From Campylobacter concisus (GTDB taxonomy: Bacteria > Campylobacterota > Campylobacteria > Campylobacterales > Campylobacteraceae): a stretch of DNA of 64,000 bases. Both the position numbers and the translations under genes were made by a program. The notes beneath the pieces are model-generated. The model made no database searches. It was not told where the DNA came from and was given only the letters and a program-made list of their open reading frames with translations. The stretch spans positions 1 through 64,000 of the forward strand of contig NZ_PPCG01000039.1 in the NCBI RefSeq assembly GCF_002913745.1, read 5' to 3'. This document shows, one piece after another, positions 52,031-60,155 of this stretch; positions within the stretch are counted from its first letter, which is position 1; each line of letters opens with the position of its first letter.

Positions 52031-53788
52031 ATGCGAAGTCATTATTGCACCGATCTTAGCAAAGCTGATATCGGCAAAGAAGTAATACTTTGTGGCTGGG
52101 CAAACACATATAGAGACCACGGTGGCGTTGTTTTCATCGACTTAAGAGACGTTAGCGGGCTTATACAATTAGTTTGTGATCCTGCCGACAGCAAAGAAGC
52201 ACACGACGTGGCTGCAAAAGTAAGAGATGAATATGTCTTAAAAGCAAAAGGAAAAGTAAGAGCTAGAGGTGAAGGACTAACCAATCCAAAGCTAAAAACT
52301 GGCGAGATAGAGGTGATAGTAAGCGAGCTCATCATCGAAAATCCAAGCGAGCCACTACCATTTATGATAGGTGATGAGAGCGTAAATGAGGACATCAGGC
52401 TAAAATACCGCTTTTTAGACCTTAGAAGCGAGCGTTTGCAAAATATCTTTAAAATGCGTTCTCGCGCAGCGATCGCAGCTAGAAACAGCCTAGATAAAAT
52501 GGGCTTTATCGAGTTTGAAACTCCAGTTTTAACACGCGCAACTCCAGAAGGTGCAAGAGACTATCTAGTGCCAAGCCGCGTATATCCAGGTCAATTTTAC
52601 GCGCTCCCACAAAGCCCACAGCTATTTAAACAACTTTTGATGTGTTCTGGCTTTGATAAGTATTTTCAGATAGCAAAATGCTTCCGCGACGAGGACTTAA
52701 GGGCTGATCGCCAACCAGAATTTACTCAAATAGATATCGAAATGAGCTTTGTTAAGCAAGAAGATATCATAAATATGGCTGAGACGATGCTAAAAGATAT
52801 CTTTAAAGCCTGCGGACACGACATCAAAACGCCATTTAGACGCATGAGCTACAAAGAGGCGACTGAGACTTACGGCTCAGACAAGCCTGATCTTAGATAT
52901 GATCTAAAAATGATCGATGTGATCGATATTTTCGAGCGCTCAAGCAATGAAATTTTTAGCTCTATCGCAAAGGATAAGAAGAAAAACCGCATAAAAGCGC
53001 TAAAAGTGCCAAATGGCGACAACATCTTTAGTAAGCGCGAGATGAATAGATTTGAGGAATTTGTACGTAAATTTGGTGCACAAGGACTTGGCTACTTCCA
53101 GATGAAAGAAGATGGTTTAAAAGGCCCGCTTTGCAAATTTTTCGAGCAAAGCGATCTTGACGAGATCGTCTCAAGATGTGAGCTAAAAGTTGGCGACGTC
53201 GTATTCTTTGGCGCTGGCAAGAAGAAGATCGTACTTGATTATATGGGACGATTTAGAATTTTCCTAGCTGAGCAAATGGGCATCATCGATCAAGATAGAC
53301 TTGAGTTTTTATGGGTGCTTGACTTCCCAATGTTTGAGCAAAATGACGACGGCAGCTACTCTGCGATGCACCATCCATTTACAATGCCAAAAAATATAGA
53401 CGAGCCTGATCTTGAAGATATCCTCTCTATCGCTCACGACGTCGTGCTAAACGGCTTTGAGCTTGGCGGCGGAAGTATAAGAATTCACAAAAACGACATC
53501 CAACAAAAGGTCTTTAAGCTTCTTGGTATAGATGAAGCCGAGCAGCGTGAGAAATTTGGCTTCTTGCTTGATGCCTTGACATTTGGTGCGCCTCCTCATG
53601 GTGGTATCGCGATCGGCTTTGACAGACTAAATATGCTTGTAAATAAAGCAAGCTCGATCCGCGACGTCATAGCATTCCCTAAAACACAGCGCGCTCAGTG
53701 CCCACTCACAAAGGCACCAAGCTACGCTAGCAACGAACAGCTTAGGGAGCTAGGACTAAGGATAAGAGAAAAAGAGCAAAAGAATTAA
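52031..53788 (+). CDS. aspS: Aspartyl-tRNA synthetase, bacterial type
   Basis: N-terminal anticodon-binding OB fold, class II motif 2 ([17 protein letters not shown]), a GAD insertion domain, and motif 3 ([12 protein letters not shown]). 585 residues. Relatives in epsilonproteobacteria are nondiscriminating, also charging tRNA-Asn for GatCAB amidation; that is family knowledge, not visible here. GGAG before ATG 52031. Confidence 0.96.
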   Translation: MRSHYCTDLSKADIGKEVILCGWANTYRDHGGVVFIDLRDVSGLIQLVCDPADSKEAHDVAAKVRDEYVLKAKGKVRARGEGLTNPKLKTGEIEVIVSELIIENPSEPLPFMIGDESVNEDIRLKYRFLDLRSERLQNIFKMRSRAAIAARNSLDKMGFIEFETPVLTRATPEGARDYLVPSRVYPGQFYALPQSPQLFKQLLMCSGFDKYFQIAKCFRDEDLRADRQPEFTQIDIEMSFVKQEDIINMAETMLKDIFKACGHDIKTPFRRMSYKEATETYGSDKPDLRYDLKMIDVIDIFERSSNEIFSSIAKDKKKNRIKALKVPNGDNIFSKREMNRFEEFVRKFGAQGLGYFQMKEDGLKGPLCKFFEQSDLDEIVSRCELKVGDVVFFGAGKKKIVLDYMGRFRIFLAEQMGIIDQDRLEFLWVLDFPMFEQNDDGSYSAMHHPFTMPKNIDEPDLEDILSIAHDVVLNGFELGGGSIRIHKNDIQQKVFKLLGIDEAEQREKFGFLLDALTFGAPPHGGIAIGFDRLNMLVNKASSIRDVIAFPKTQRAQCPLTKAPSYASNEQLRELGLRIREKEQKN

Positions 53789-53800
53789 AATTTTTGCAAT

Positions 53801-53828
53801 AAATTTAGACTTTTAGATGTCTAAATTT
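53801..53828 (+). terminator. Hairpin after aspS
   Basis: AAATTTAGAC (53801-53810) and GTCTAAATTT (53819-53828) form a perfect 10-pair stem with an 8-base loop, 13 bases after aspS. Downstream T tract weak. Confidence 0.65.
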
Positions 53829-53881
53829 GAGTTATTTTATTTTAAAGATTAAATTTTTGAGATGATTTTGGATGTTGTGTA

Positions 53882-53933
53882 GAAAATTTCATCCCAAAGC
53901 TAGACATATAGTCTGCTGCAGGGTGAAATTTTC
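53882..53933. promoter_or_regulatory. Extended imperfect palindrome upstream of adk
   Basis: An outer stem of 53882-53895 with 53921-53933 (13 pairs, one bulge) encloses an inner stem, AGAC (53902-53905) with GTCT (53911-53914) flanked by GC pairs. It ends 43 bases before adk. It could be a leader RNA structure or a second terminator; no U tract follows. Confidence 0.45.
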
Positions 53934-53976
53934 AAACTCATTCAAAGGCGCTCAAAAAATATAAAAAAGGGAAAAA

Positions 53977-54546
53977 ATGAAGAATTTATTTTTAATCATA
54001 GGCGCTCCAGGCAGCGGCAAAACAACAGACGCATCGATCATTGCACAGCATGATGAGAAATTTGCACACTTTTCAACTGGCGATCTTTTAAGAGCTGAAG
54101 TCGCAAGTGGTAGCGAGCTTGGCAAACTAATAGACGGCTTTATCTCAAAAGGAAATTTAGTCCCACTTGAAGTTGTCGTAAATGCGATCGTCTCAGCTAT
54201 CAAAAGCTCGAATAAATCAAACATCATAATCGACGGCTATCCAAGAAGCGTTGAGCAAATGACCGAGCTTGACAAAGTCTTAAGCGAGCAAGATGAAATT
54301 TCTCTAAAAAGTGTCATCGAAGTGGATGTTAGCGAGGACGTGGCAAGGGCTAGAGTACTTGGCCGTGCAAGAGGCGCTGATGACAACAACGAAGTCTTTA
54401 ACAACCGTATGAAAGTATATCTTGATCCGATCAAACCTATCCGCAAATTTTACAGCGAAAAAGAGCTACTTCACGTGGTAAATGGCGAGCGTGGCATCGA
54501 CGAGATCGTAGCTGACATCAAAAATTTACTAGCTAAACTTATATAA
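53977..54546 (+). CDS. adk: Adenylate kinase
   Basis: P-loop [14 protein letters not shown]-binding [11 protein letters not shown], and IIDGYPRS. The LID is the short kind ([16 protein letters not shown]); no zinc cysteines. 189 residues, as in other Campylobacter. Confidence 0.93.
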   Translation: MKNLFLIIGAPGSGKTTDASIIAQHDEKFAHFSTGDLLRAEVASGSELGKLIDGFISKGNLVPLEVVVNAIVSAIKSSNKSNIIIDGYPRSVEQMTELDKVLSEQDEISLKSVIEVDVSEDVARARVLGRARGADDNNEVFNNRMKVYLDPIKPIRKFYSEKELLHVVNGERGIDEIVADIKNLLAKLI

Positions 54547-54554
54547 ATTTACAG

Positions 54555-54582
54555 ACCTTGCATCAAAAGGTGCAAGGTTTTA
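54555..54582 (+). terminator. Terminator after adk
   Basis: ACCTTGCA (54555-54562) and TGCAAGGT (54571-54578) with an eight-base loop, followed by TTT; nine bases after the adk stop. Confidence 0.8.
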
Positions 54583-54653
54583 AAACTTACTATCTATATA
54601 ACACTAAAAATGTAATATCCTTTAAATTTAACAACCAACCAAAAAGGATAAAA

Positions 54654-54991
54654 ATGAAAAAATCTTCATCGCTTCACTGGCTGCTAGCATCGCAATGGCT
54701 GGAGGCTTTGTCTCAAAGCATAAAAGCGAAAATGTTATAAGCGTAAAAGAGGCTTTAAAACTAAATGACGATGCCAAAGTCATGCTTGAGGGCAAGATAA
54801 AGTCACACATCAAATCAGATAAGTATGAATTTGCCGATAAAAATGGCGACACTATCGTTGTTGAGATTGACAACAAAAAATGGGGCAATGCAACAGCTAA
54901 CGAGGACACGCCTTTAAGAATAAGAGGCGAAGTAGATAAAGACTTCACAAAAACAGAAATCGACGTAGATAGTGTAGAGGTTGTAAAGTAG
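54654..54991 (+). pseudogene. BOF (OB-fold) periplasmic protein gene with a start-proximal frameshift
   Basis: The start ATG (54654) with its AAGGAT site is followed by six A. In that frame translation leaves the protein frame at once. In the frame that holds the rest of the gene, a signal peptide reads IFIASLAASIAMAGG and then a YgiW-like BOF domain (VISVKEALKLNDDAKVMLEGK onward) to 54991. Seven A would restore a normal precursor. As written, only a leaderless product from ATG 54695 (98 residues) is encoded. It may be a true mutation, phase variation, polymerase slippage on the A run, or a sequencing error. Confidence 0.75.
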
Positions 54992-55060
54992 TTAAATTTA
55001 CGAGTATTTAATGCAAAAAATACTAAAATCACGAAAATTTCTAATAAAAAGGACGAATAT

Positions 55061-55579
55061 ATGGACGTTTCAAAGATCAAATTTGGCTCAAACCCAGACA
55101 AAATCAATGCTGTAATCGAAATACCTTATGGCTCAAATATCAAATATGAAATCGACAAAGATAGCGGTGCAGTCGTAGTTGATCGCGTGCTTTACTCAGC
55201 GATGTTCTACCCAGCAAACTACGGCTTTGTGCCAAACACACTTGCAGCTGACGGCGATCCAGCTGATATTTTGGTGCTAAACGAGTATCCACTCCAAGCT
55301 GGTAGCGTCATCCCTTGCCGTTTGATAGGCGTTTTGGTGATGGAAGATGAAGCAGGCATGGATGAGAAGCTTTTGGCTGTGCCAGTTACAAAGATCGATC
55401 CAAGATATGAGGCGATAAAAAGCTACGAAGACCTGCCAGCTGCGACACTAAATAAGATCAAAAATTTCTTTGAAACTTATAAAATTCTTGAGCCAAATAA
55501 ATGGGTTAAAGTGAAAGAATTTAAAGACGCAAACGCTGCAAAAGAGATTTTAGACGCTGCGATAAAAAATTATAAATAA
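55061..55579 (+). CDS. ppa: Inorganic pyrophosphatase, family I
   Basis: Hydrolyses pyrophosphate. The active-site segments GAVVVDRVLYSAMFYPANYG, DGDPADILV and EDEAGMDEKLLAVP are complete. 172 residues. AAGGAC precedes the ATG. Confidence 0.95.
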   Translation: MDVSKIKFGSNPDKINAVIEIPYGSNIKYEIDKDSGAVVVDRVLYSAMFYPANYGFVPNTLAADGDPADILVLNEYPLQAGSVIPCRLIGVLVMEDEAGMDEKLLAVPVTKIDPRYEAIKSYEDLPAATLNKIKNFFETYKILEPNKWVKVKEFKDANAAKEILDAAIKNYK

Positions 55580-55582
55580 TTT

Positions 55583-55612
55583 AAAAGCCCTATTTTAGGG
55601 CTTTTTCTTTTT
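55583..55612 (+). terminator. Terminator after ppa
   Basis: AAAAGCCCTA (55583-55592) and TAGGGCTTTT (55596-55605) form a 10-pair stem with a TTT loop, followed by TCTTTTT. Confidence 0.9.
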
Positions 55613-55703
55613 AAATTTGTTCGTTTTTATACGTCATATTAAAAAGGCTATTTTTATATTTAGATAAGCTTTTTCTTGTATAATACGGTTTTCTTTCAAC
55701 TGT

Positions 55704-55780
55704 GGGTTCATAGCTCAGTTGGTTAGAGCATCCGGCTCATAACCGGATGGTCCCAGGTTCGAGTCCTGGTGAACCCACCA
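55704..55780 (+). tRNA. tRNA-Met (CAT), integration target
   Basis: Acceptor GGGTTCA (55704-55710) pairs with TGAACCC (55770-55776), then A and an encoded CCA. D stem GCTC/GAGC; anticodon stem TCCGG/CCGGA with loop CTCATAA, anticodon CAT at 55738-55740; T loop GTTCGAG. The paired G1-C72 and the anticodon stem rule out the initiator; elongator Met is likelier than CAT-Ile2, which I cannot exclude. It lies 234 bases before an integrase, so its 3' end probably forms the left attachment site. Confidence 0.93.
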
Positions 55781-55798
55781 TTTTACAATTTTCAATCC

Positions 55799-55888
55799 CT
55801 TTCAATCTTTTTAAAAACCTTTCAAAAGATACGATAAATACGAGCTTTGTTACATCTTTTTTCTTTAAATTGCTTTCAATGTTTTTAA
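55799..55888. repeat. Direct 16-base repeat between tRNA and integrase
   Basis: CTTTCAATCTTTTTAA (55799-55814) and CTTTCAATGTTTTTAA (55873-55888) match at 15 of 16 positions and are 74 bases apart; a partial CTTTCAA occurs between them. Possible integrase arm-binding sites, by position only. Confidence 0.5.
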
Positions 55889-55942
55889 GCCTTTTTAATT
55901 GCCTTTAAGGACTTTTTACGGATAATTTAGGAGATAAAACGT

Positions 55943-56011
55943 TGTCCGTTAAAAAATGTCCGTAAAAAATCGCCGCTTGATTTTTAGGGGCTTGCGGACA
56001 TTTAAAGGACA
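55943..56011. promoter_or_regulatory. TGTCC repeat array at the integrase start
   Basis: Two adjacent 14-base direct repeats, TGTCCGTTAAAAAA (55943-55956) and TGTCCGTAAAAAAT (55957-55970), are followed by two inverted copies of the core, GGACA, at 55996-56000 and 56007-56011. The last overlaps the integrase ribosome binding site (AAAGGAC). An operator for autoregulation or a cluster of integrase/excisionase arm sites. Confidence 0.55.
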
Positions 56012-56014
56012 AAA

Positions 56015-57214
56015 ATGCCAAAGATCAACCCTCCCTTAACGGATACAGCCATAAGAGCCTTAAAACCAAAAGATAAAGTTTATAAAAAGTCCGACGGACA
56101 AAATTTATTTATATTTGTCGAGCCAAGTGGTCGTAAATTTTTTGCATTTGAGTATAAAAGCCCGCTTACATTAAAAATGCGTCGTATGGCATTAGGAAGA
56201 TACCCAGACCTTAGCCTCTCAGCCGCCAGAGAAAAACGCAGGGAGTTGGCCGCTCAAATACTAGATGGTATTGATCCGCTAGTAAGTAAAAAGAGTAGCA
56301 AAACAACACTAAACGATATCGCTGCAAAATGGCTAGATATAAAATCCGCAAACATAACTCAGAACTACTTAAAAAAACAAAATTTGATTTTTAACAAGCA
56401 CGTTGCACCGTATTTAGGCGATCGGCCATTGGACAATATAAAAGCAGTAGAAATAATAGATGTATTAAAGATCATAGAAAAAGCTGGAAATTTAGAAACC
56501 ATCAAGCGTGTATTTATATTGCTAAATCAAATTTTTAGATATGCCGTCACTTATGAGATAATCGCTCACAACGTCGTGGCCGATATAAATTTCAAATATG
56601 CCTTTAAAACCGCAAAGCCTAAAAATTTCCCTACTATCACAGATGAAAACGAGATACACACGTTACTCGCGTCAGTAGATGGATATAATGGCGACATAAA
56701 AACAAAAGTCGCATTAAAGCTTGCGATCTATACCGCCATGCGCCCATTTAATGTCAGAGCTGCCAAGTGGGATGAGTTTGATCTATCCGCTAAAATTTGG
56801 ACGGTTAAAGCAGATAAAATGAAAATGAAAGATGCGTTTAGACTACCACTAGCCGATCAAGTCGTAAATTTGCTGAAAGACTATACCAAAATTTGCGGAA
56901 GCACTGAGGGGTATCTTTTCCCCAGCACACTATCCAAAAGCCGTCCAATGAGTGAAAATACGTTAAATACAGCACTAAGACGCATGGGATATAGCAAAGA
57001 CGAAATCGTTTCTCATGGCTTTCGTGCGATGTTTTCAACTATGGCCAACGAAAAAAGAAATGAACATGGTTGCCATGCTGACATCATCGAACGATGCCTT
57101 GCGCACAAAGACAAGGATAAGGTAAGAGAAGCTTACAATAGAGCTCAAAATCTAGCAGATATGAAGATATTGATGCAATGGTGGGCAGATTATTTGGATG
57201 AGTTGGTAAAATAA
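56015..57214 (+). CDS. P4-type tyrosine integrase
   Basis: 399 residues: an N-terminal arm-binding domain (LTDTAIRALKPKDKVYKKSD), a SAM-like core-binding domain, and a catalytic domain with Arg in AMRPFNVRAAKW, His-x-x-Arg in HGFRAMF, a late His in CLAHKD, and the nucleophile Tyr in VREAYNR. The tRNA 3' end just upstream is its likely attachment site. No excisionase was identified nearby. Confidence 0.93.
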   Translation: MPKINPPLTDTAIRALKPKDKVYKKSDGQNLFIFVEPSGRKFFAFEYKSPLTLKMRRMALGRYPDLSLSAAREKRRELAAQILDGIDPLVSKKSSKTTLNDIAAKWLDIKSANITQNYLKKQNLIFNKHVAPYLGDRPLDNIKAVEIIDVLKIIEKAGNLETIKRVFILLNQIFRYAVTYEIIAHNVVADINFKYAFKTAKPKNFPTITDENEIHTLLASVDGYNGDIKTKVALKLAIYTAMRPFNVRAAKWDEFDLSAKIWTVKADKMKMKDAFRLPLADQVVNLLKDYTKICGSTEGYLFPSTLSKSRPMSENTLNTALRRMGYSKDEIVSHGFRAMFSTMANEKRNEHGCHADIIERCLAHKDKDKVREAYNRAQNLADMKILMQWWADYLDELVK

Positions 57215-57268
57215 TGTATAAAATTATTGTATATTATTTTGCATAGAGTGTAAATTTAAGAAACTTTT

Positions 57269-57343
57269 TCACAAGGTTTGTAACGCCTTATGATTTCCAA
57301 GTTCGCTAAATGCTTTTCTGGTTAAATCTAAATTATTATCCAT
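57269..57343 (-). CDS. Possible 24-residue peptide gene
   Basis: An ATG with GGAG seven bases before it opens a 24-codon frame (MDNNLDLTRKAFSELGNHKA and four more). It lies downstream of and parallel to the TIR-like gene. A small TCCAC/GTGGA hairpin (57352-57367) is directly upstream. Could be a minigene or the remnant of a larger gene. Confidence 0.3.
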   Translation of the reverse strand: MDNNLDLTRKAFSELGNHKALQTL

Positions 57344-57402
57344 CTAAACTCTCCACTTTTTTGTGGATAGTTTATATTATGGGTTACTAAAAAGCATATA
57401 AA

Positions 57403-58428
57403 TTAAGAATCTTTTTTTAATTTCTTGGTATATTCAAGGAATGCATTGAGCGTTCGCTTGTCATTTTCATAGAAGTCTATTTCTATATATCTATCTCTTA
57501 ATATATCAAGAATACTATTTAGACATTTTATAAAATCTTGTTTAATTATATTCATTCCCTGCATAAATCCAACTCTTTCATCCATACTAATGCTATTGTG
57601 GAAACTTAAACTAAAATTACTATTATAATGCTGATCTTGGCCAAGCAACAAACTTAAAAGATAATAGAATTCATAAAATAGATTTTGCAATTCCTTATCA
57701 AATAGCTTGGTGGGAATTGGCTTCTTTAAATAGCGACTCAAAATTTCATCAAAATAGAATATATCTTCGCATATTTTTTCAGGCAATAAATCTATAAAAT
57801 TTTTAAAAACTTCTATATTAAAGCCTTCCATAATTTTATTTATTTCGACAATATCTCGTTCTCTTTTTATATCTGAGTCAGTTTTTTCTTTTTTATCCCA
57901 CTCTTTCTCCGGGTTATTTTTTAATATTAATCCAATTGCCTTTCCAAGACCAGAAGAAAAGTGATTTATTGTGTTCTTTATCTCGTCCTTACTATAGGTA
58001 CTCTTAATCAAATACTTCATGACTTTATGCCCATATATATCAAATGGTAAATCTTCCACATTACAGCCGCAACCATCGTTAAAAATAAGCAATATCCTAT
58101 CCCACCCAAGTCTAGAGCTAGCAAAGCCAAGTTCATACAAAACATTAGGATTCGGCGTTTTCCTTACCTCTCCCCCGTCCCCGTTGATAATGCTGACGTC
58201 TGCAATAAAAATATCGGAATTACGAATTTTTTTCATCAATTCCTCTGCTATATTTTTACTACCGGGATTATCTCTGGCATCTTCGTCTATTATTATTTCT
58301 ATATCGTCATCATTTTGTTTAATTCTCTTTATAGCCTCTTTAATAAACTGCCTAATAGCTATTTTGTTAGTTTTTTCTTCCAAATCACTTTGCCATGAAT
58401 AAAAAATATTAATTTTTCTTGTACCCAT
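57403..58428 (-). CDS. TIR/deoxyribosyltransferase-like protein, candidate defence effector
   Basis: 341 residues. The N-terminal domain (about 1-165) opens KINIFYSWQSDLEEKTNK, then EIIIDEDARDNPGSKNIAEE, SDIFIADVSII, PNPNVLYELGFASS, LPFDIYGH. This pattern is of proteins with a TIR-like or nucleoside deoxyribosyltransferase-like fold; the Glu of YELGFA is in the place of their catalytic Glu. The C-terminal half (about 190-341) is helical and unrecognised. It begins 8 bases after the nuclease gene. A role in phage defence by NAD or nucleotide cleavage is inference. Confidence 0.55.
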   Translation of the reverse strand: MGTRKINIFYSWQSDLEEKTNKIAIRQFIKEAIKRIKQNDDDIEIIIDEDARDNPGSKNIAEELMKKIRNSDIFIADVSIINGDGGEVRKTPNPNVLYELGFASSRLGWDRILLIFNDGCGCNVEDLPFDIYGHKVMKYLIKSTYSKDEIKNTINHFSSGLGKAIGLILKNNPEKEWDKKEKTDSDIKRERDIVEINKIMEGFNIEVFKNFIDLLPEKICEDIFYFDEILSRYLKKPIPTKLFDKELQNLFYEFYYLLSLLLGQDQHYNSNFSLSFHNSISMDERVGFMQGMNIIKQDFIKCLNSILDILRDRYIEIDFYENDKRTLNAFLEYTKKLKKDS

Positions 58429-58435
58429 ATGCTAC

Positions 58436-58888
58436 CTATTTATAAATTTTCCGCCAAATTTCAGGCTTTATCGGATTTTTATCATGCCACAACCCAAGCC
58501 CTTTGCTTCGTGCTTGCCGCTCTTGCGATTCATAAATTTTCGAGTATTTCGTAAAAGCCCATGCATAGCCGTTTAACACCAAAATTTCGTTTACGTCTTT
58601 GCCGTCTAGATACGCGATCCCCAAAACGCGCTTATATCTATCCTTGCCGCGCTCATCTATTTGTACGGTTTTACCGGCGATAAGATCCGCCAGATATCGT
58701 TTTGCGGCCGTACCGTAAGGCTGCTTTTTCTCTGGTGCGTCTATACCGTATAGCCTTACTTTGATTTGTTGCCGTTTAGAGGTTAAAATTTTGATCGTAT
58801 CGCCGTCCGTTACGCTTATGACTTTACCATCGAGCGCAAACAAGAAAATAGGGATTAAAAATATTCCTAAAAATTTTATACCTGCCAT
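58436..58888 (-). CDS. Secreted thermonuclease (staphylococcal nuclease family)
   Basis: 150 residues: a signal peptide ending near FALDG, then the SNase domain with calcium and catalytic segments VTDGDTIKI, VRLYGIDAPEKKQPYG (Arg and Glu), DRYKRVLGIAYL (Arg) and VLNGYAWAF. Would act on nucleic acid in the periplasm or outside the cell. Sits upstream of the TIR-like gene in one operon. Confidence 0.9.
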   Translation of the reverse strand: MAGIKFLGIFLIPIFLFALDGKVISVTDGDTIKILTSKRQQIKVRLYGIDAPEKKQPYGTAAKRYLADLIAGKTVQIDERGKDRYKRVLGIAYLDGKDVNEILVLNGYAWAFTKYSKIYESQERQARSKGLGLWHDKNPIKPEIWRKIYK

Positions 58889-58891
58889 CTG

Positions 58892-58978
58892 TTACCTGCA
58901 CAAATTTTCGCAAGGTATTCCGTCTTTATCTCTGTCAAGACTAGAGCACCTACATTGATTTAATAAAAAAATACGCAT
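58892..58978 (-). CDS. Excalibur-like calcium-binding peptide or remnant
   Basis: A 28-codon frame (ATG 58978; a GTG at 58990 is a possible alternative start) ends in DRDKDGIPCENLC, the core of the excalibur domain, with two more cysteines upstream (NQCRCS). Excalibur domains are often fused to the end of secreted nucleases; here a free piece lies 3 bases before the thermonuclease ATG. Probably a remnant or a small partner. No signal peptide. Confidence 0.5.
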   Translation of the reverse strand: MRIFLLNQCRCSSLDRDKDGIPCENLCR

Positions 58979-59025
58979 CAAATTCAGCACAACAACCTTT
59001 TAAATTTTAGAAAGTTTCCTAAAAA

Positions 59026-59241
59026 CTATCTCAACTTTCTATGCCCTCTTTTACCAGTGTATGGGTTTATGTTGCCTTTTGTGCTGTAGTTATTTAGCCT
59101 CGTGCCGTCTCTTTTTGTTTTATAGTGCGGCATCACATAGGTTCCGTTTTTCTTAAAGTATCCGCGAACTCTTTGCGCGCCTTCGGCTACGCTAGCCAAA
59201 ACAAACAGCGCGATCATACACGTTAAAATTTTTCTTAACAT
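59026..59241 (-). CDS. Small secreted basic protein
   Basis: 71 residues: a signal peptide (1-22, ending VAEGA), then a basic segment, RVRGYFKKNGTYVMPHYKTK and NINPYTGKRG, a pattern I have seen in small secreted proteins beside phage and plasmid genes. AGGAG precedes the ATG. Function unknown. Confidence 0.75.
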   Translation of the reverse strand: MLRKILTCMIALFVLASVAEGAQRVRGYFKKNGTYVMPHYKTKRDGTRLNNYSTKGNINPYTGKRGHRKLR

Positions 59242-59293
59242 AGTTTATTTTTCTCCTTTTTATGTTATAGGGATACCACAATGACAATTTTGC

Positions 59294-59686
59294 TTACTTT
59301 AAAAACGTATTATCATATAAGTCGTTTTGATTATATTCCATTGAATTATTTAAAAAGCTATCTGATGAAAAATTATCAATATATTTGTCATTGTTATCTT
59401 TTTTGTCTTTTTTGTCTTGGTAACTATCCATCTCAAGTGTTCTTTCTTTGCCATCTTCGTAATCGTATACCTCTAATTCAACCTTACCGTTGTACTTTTT
59501 CCTTATACTTAGCACCTCCACGTCTTTATATCCGCCATCGTTATAGTCGTAAATTTCTATATCTTTACCGCTTCTAACGAGGTTATTCTTTTCGATTTCT
59601 ACGTAATCACCTTTTTCCCAATCAAAACCGTCCCATGCAAAACCCACTGTAGCCACTAATATACACGCTAAAATTTTCTTTAGCAT
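59294..59686 (-). CDS. Secreted acidic protein, DUF5334-like
   Basis: 130 residues from ATG 59686: a signal peptide ending near VGFAW, then a conserved-looking core (WDGFDWEKGDYVEIEKNNLV, GKDIEIYDYNDG) and a Lys/Asp/Asn-rich low-complexity tail. I think the core is DUF5334, from memory. GGAG precedes the start. Exported, function unknown. Confidence 0.6.
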   Translation of the reverse strand: MLKKILACILVATVGFAWDGFDWEKGDYVEIEKNNLVRSGKDIEIYDYNDGGYKDVEVLSIRKKYNGKVELEVYDYEDGKERTLEMDSYQDKKDKKDNNDKYIDNFSSDSFLNNSMEYNQNDLYDNTFLK

Positions 59687-59772
59687 CACCATCTCCTTTT
59701 AGCTTTATTTTTATTCGTTTCTTCGCCAAATTTCAGGCTTTATTGGATTTTAAAAACCACCTATAAATATTT

Positions 59773-60153
59773 TTACATCGATCCTGCAAATATCACAAAA
59801 ATAAGTCCGATAGCAGTAACCACGCAAACAAAATCAAACGGCATTTTTGACGGTTCGCGCCCTTCGTCTATTGCTATAAATTTCTGCATTGCCATCCATA
59901 AAATAATTAAACTACAAAAAATTAAATATACAGCGGCCAAAGTATTTCCCCACCAGAACAGCCCGATTATTAATATTAAAAACAACCATGCGTTTTTTAT
60001 GTTGTCTCTATCATATAAAGTTCGAACAACAACATCTAAAAAATAAATATTTAATTTTTTATTTATTTTTTGTAAAAATACGATAAATAGCCCAAGTATA
60101 ATAAGAATAAATAGGCAAAACAATAATTCAAATAAACTATTTTCGCCTCTCAT
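59773..60153 (-). CDS. Small integral membrane protein of the island
   Basis: 126 residues with four hydrophobic segments (about 10-28, 52-66, 68-88, 106-124) and no soluble domain. It starts two bases after the repressor stop, so it should be made whenever the repressor is. The placement suits a superinfection-exclusion or lysogenic-conversion protein; nothing in the sequence proves it. Confidence 0.55.
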   Translation of the reverse strand: MRGENSLFELLFCLFILIILGLFIVFLQKINKKLNIYFLDVVVRTLYDRDNIKNAWLFLILIIGLFWWGNTLAAVYLIFCSLIILWMAMQKFIAIDEGREPSKMPFDFVCVVTAIGLIFVIFAGSM

Positions 60154-60155
60154 AG

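Noticed and set aside
55704-55780. Initiator tRNA-fMet
   Set aside because: The first acceptor pair is G-C, not mismatched, and the anticodon stem lacks the three G-C pairs of initiators.
58761-58958. Plus-strand frame of 65 codons over the nuclease start
   Set aside because: Antisense to the SNase and excalibur frames, TTG start, no ribosome binding site.
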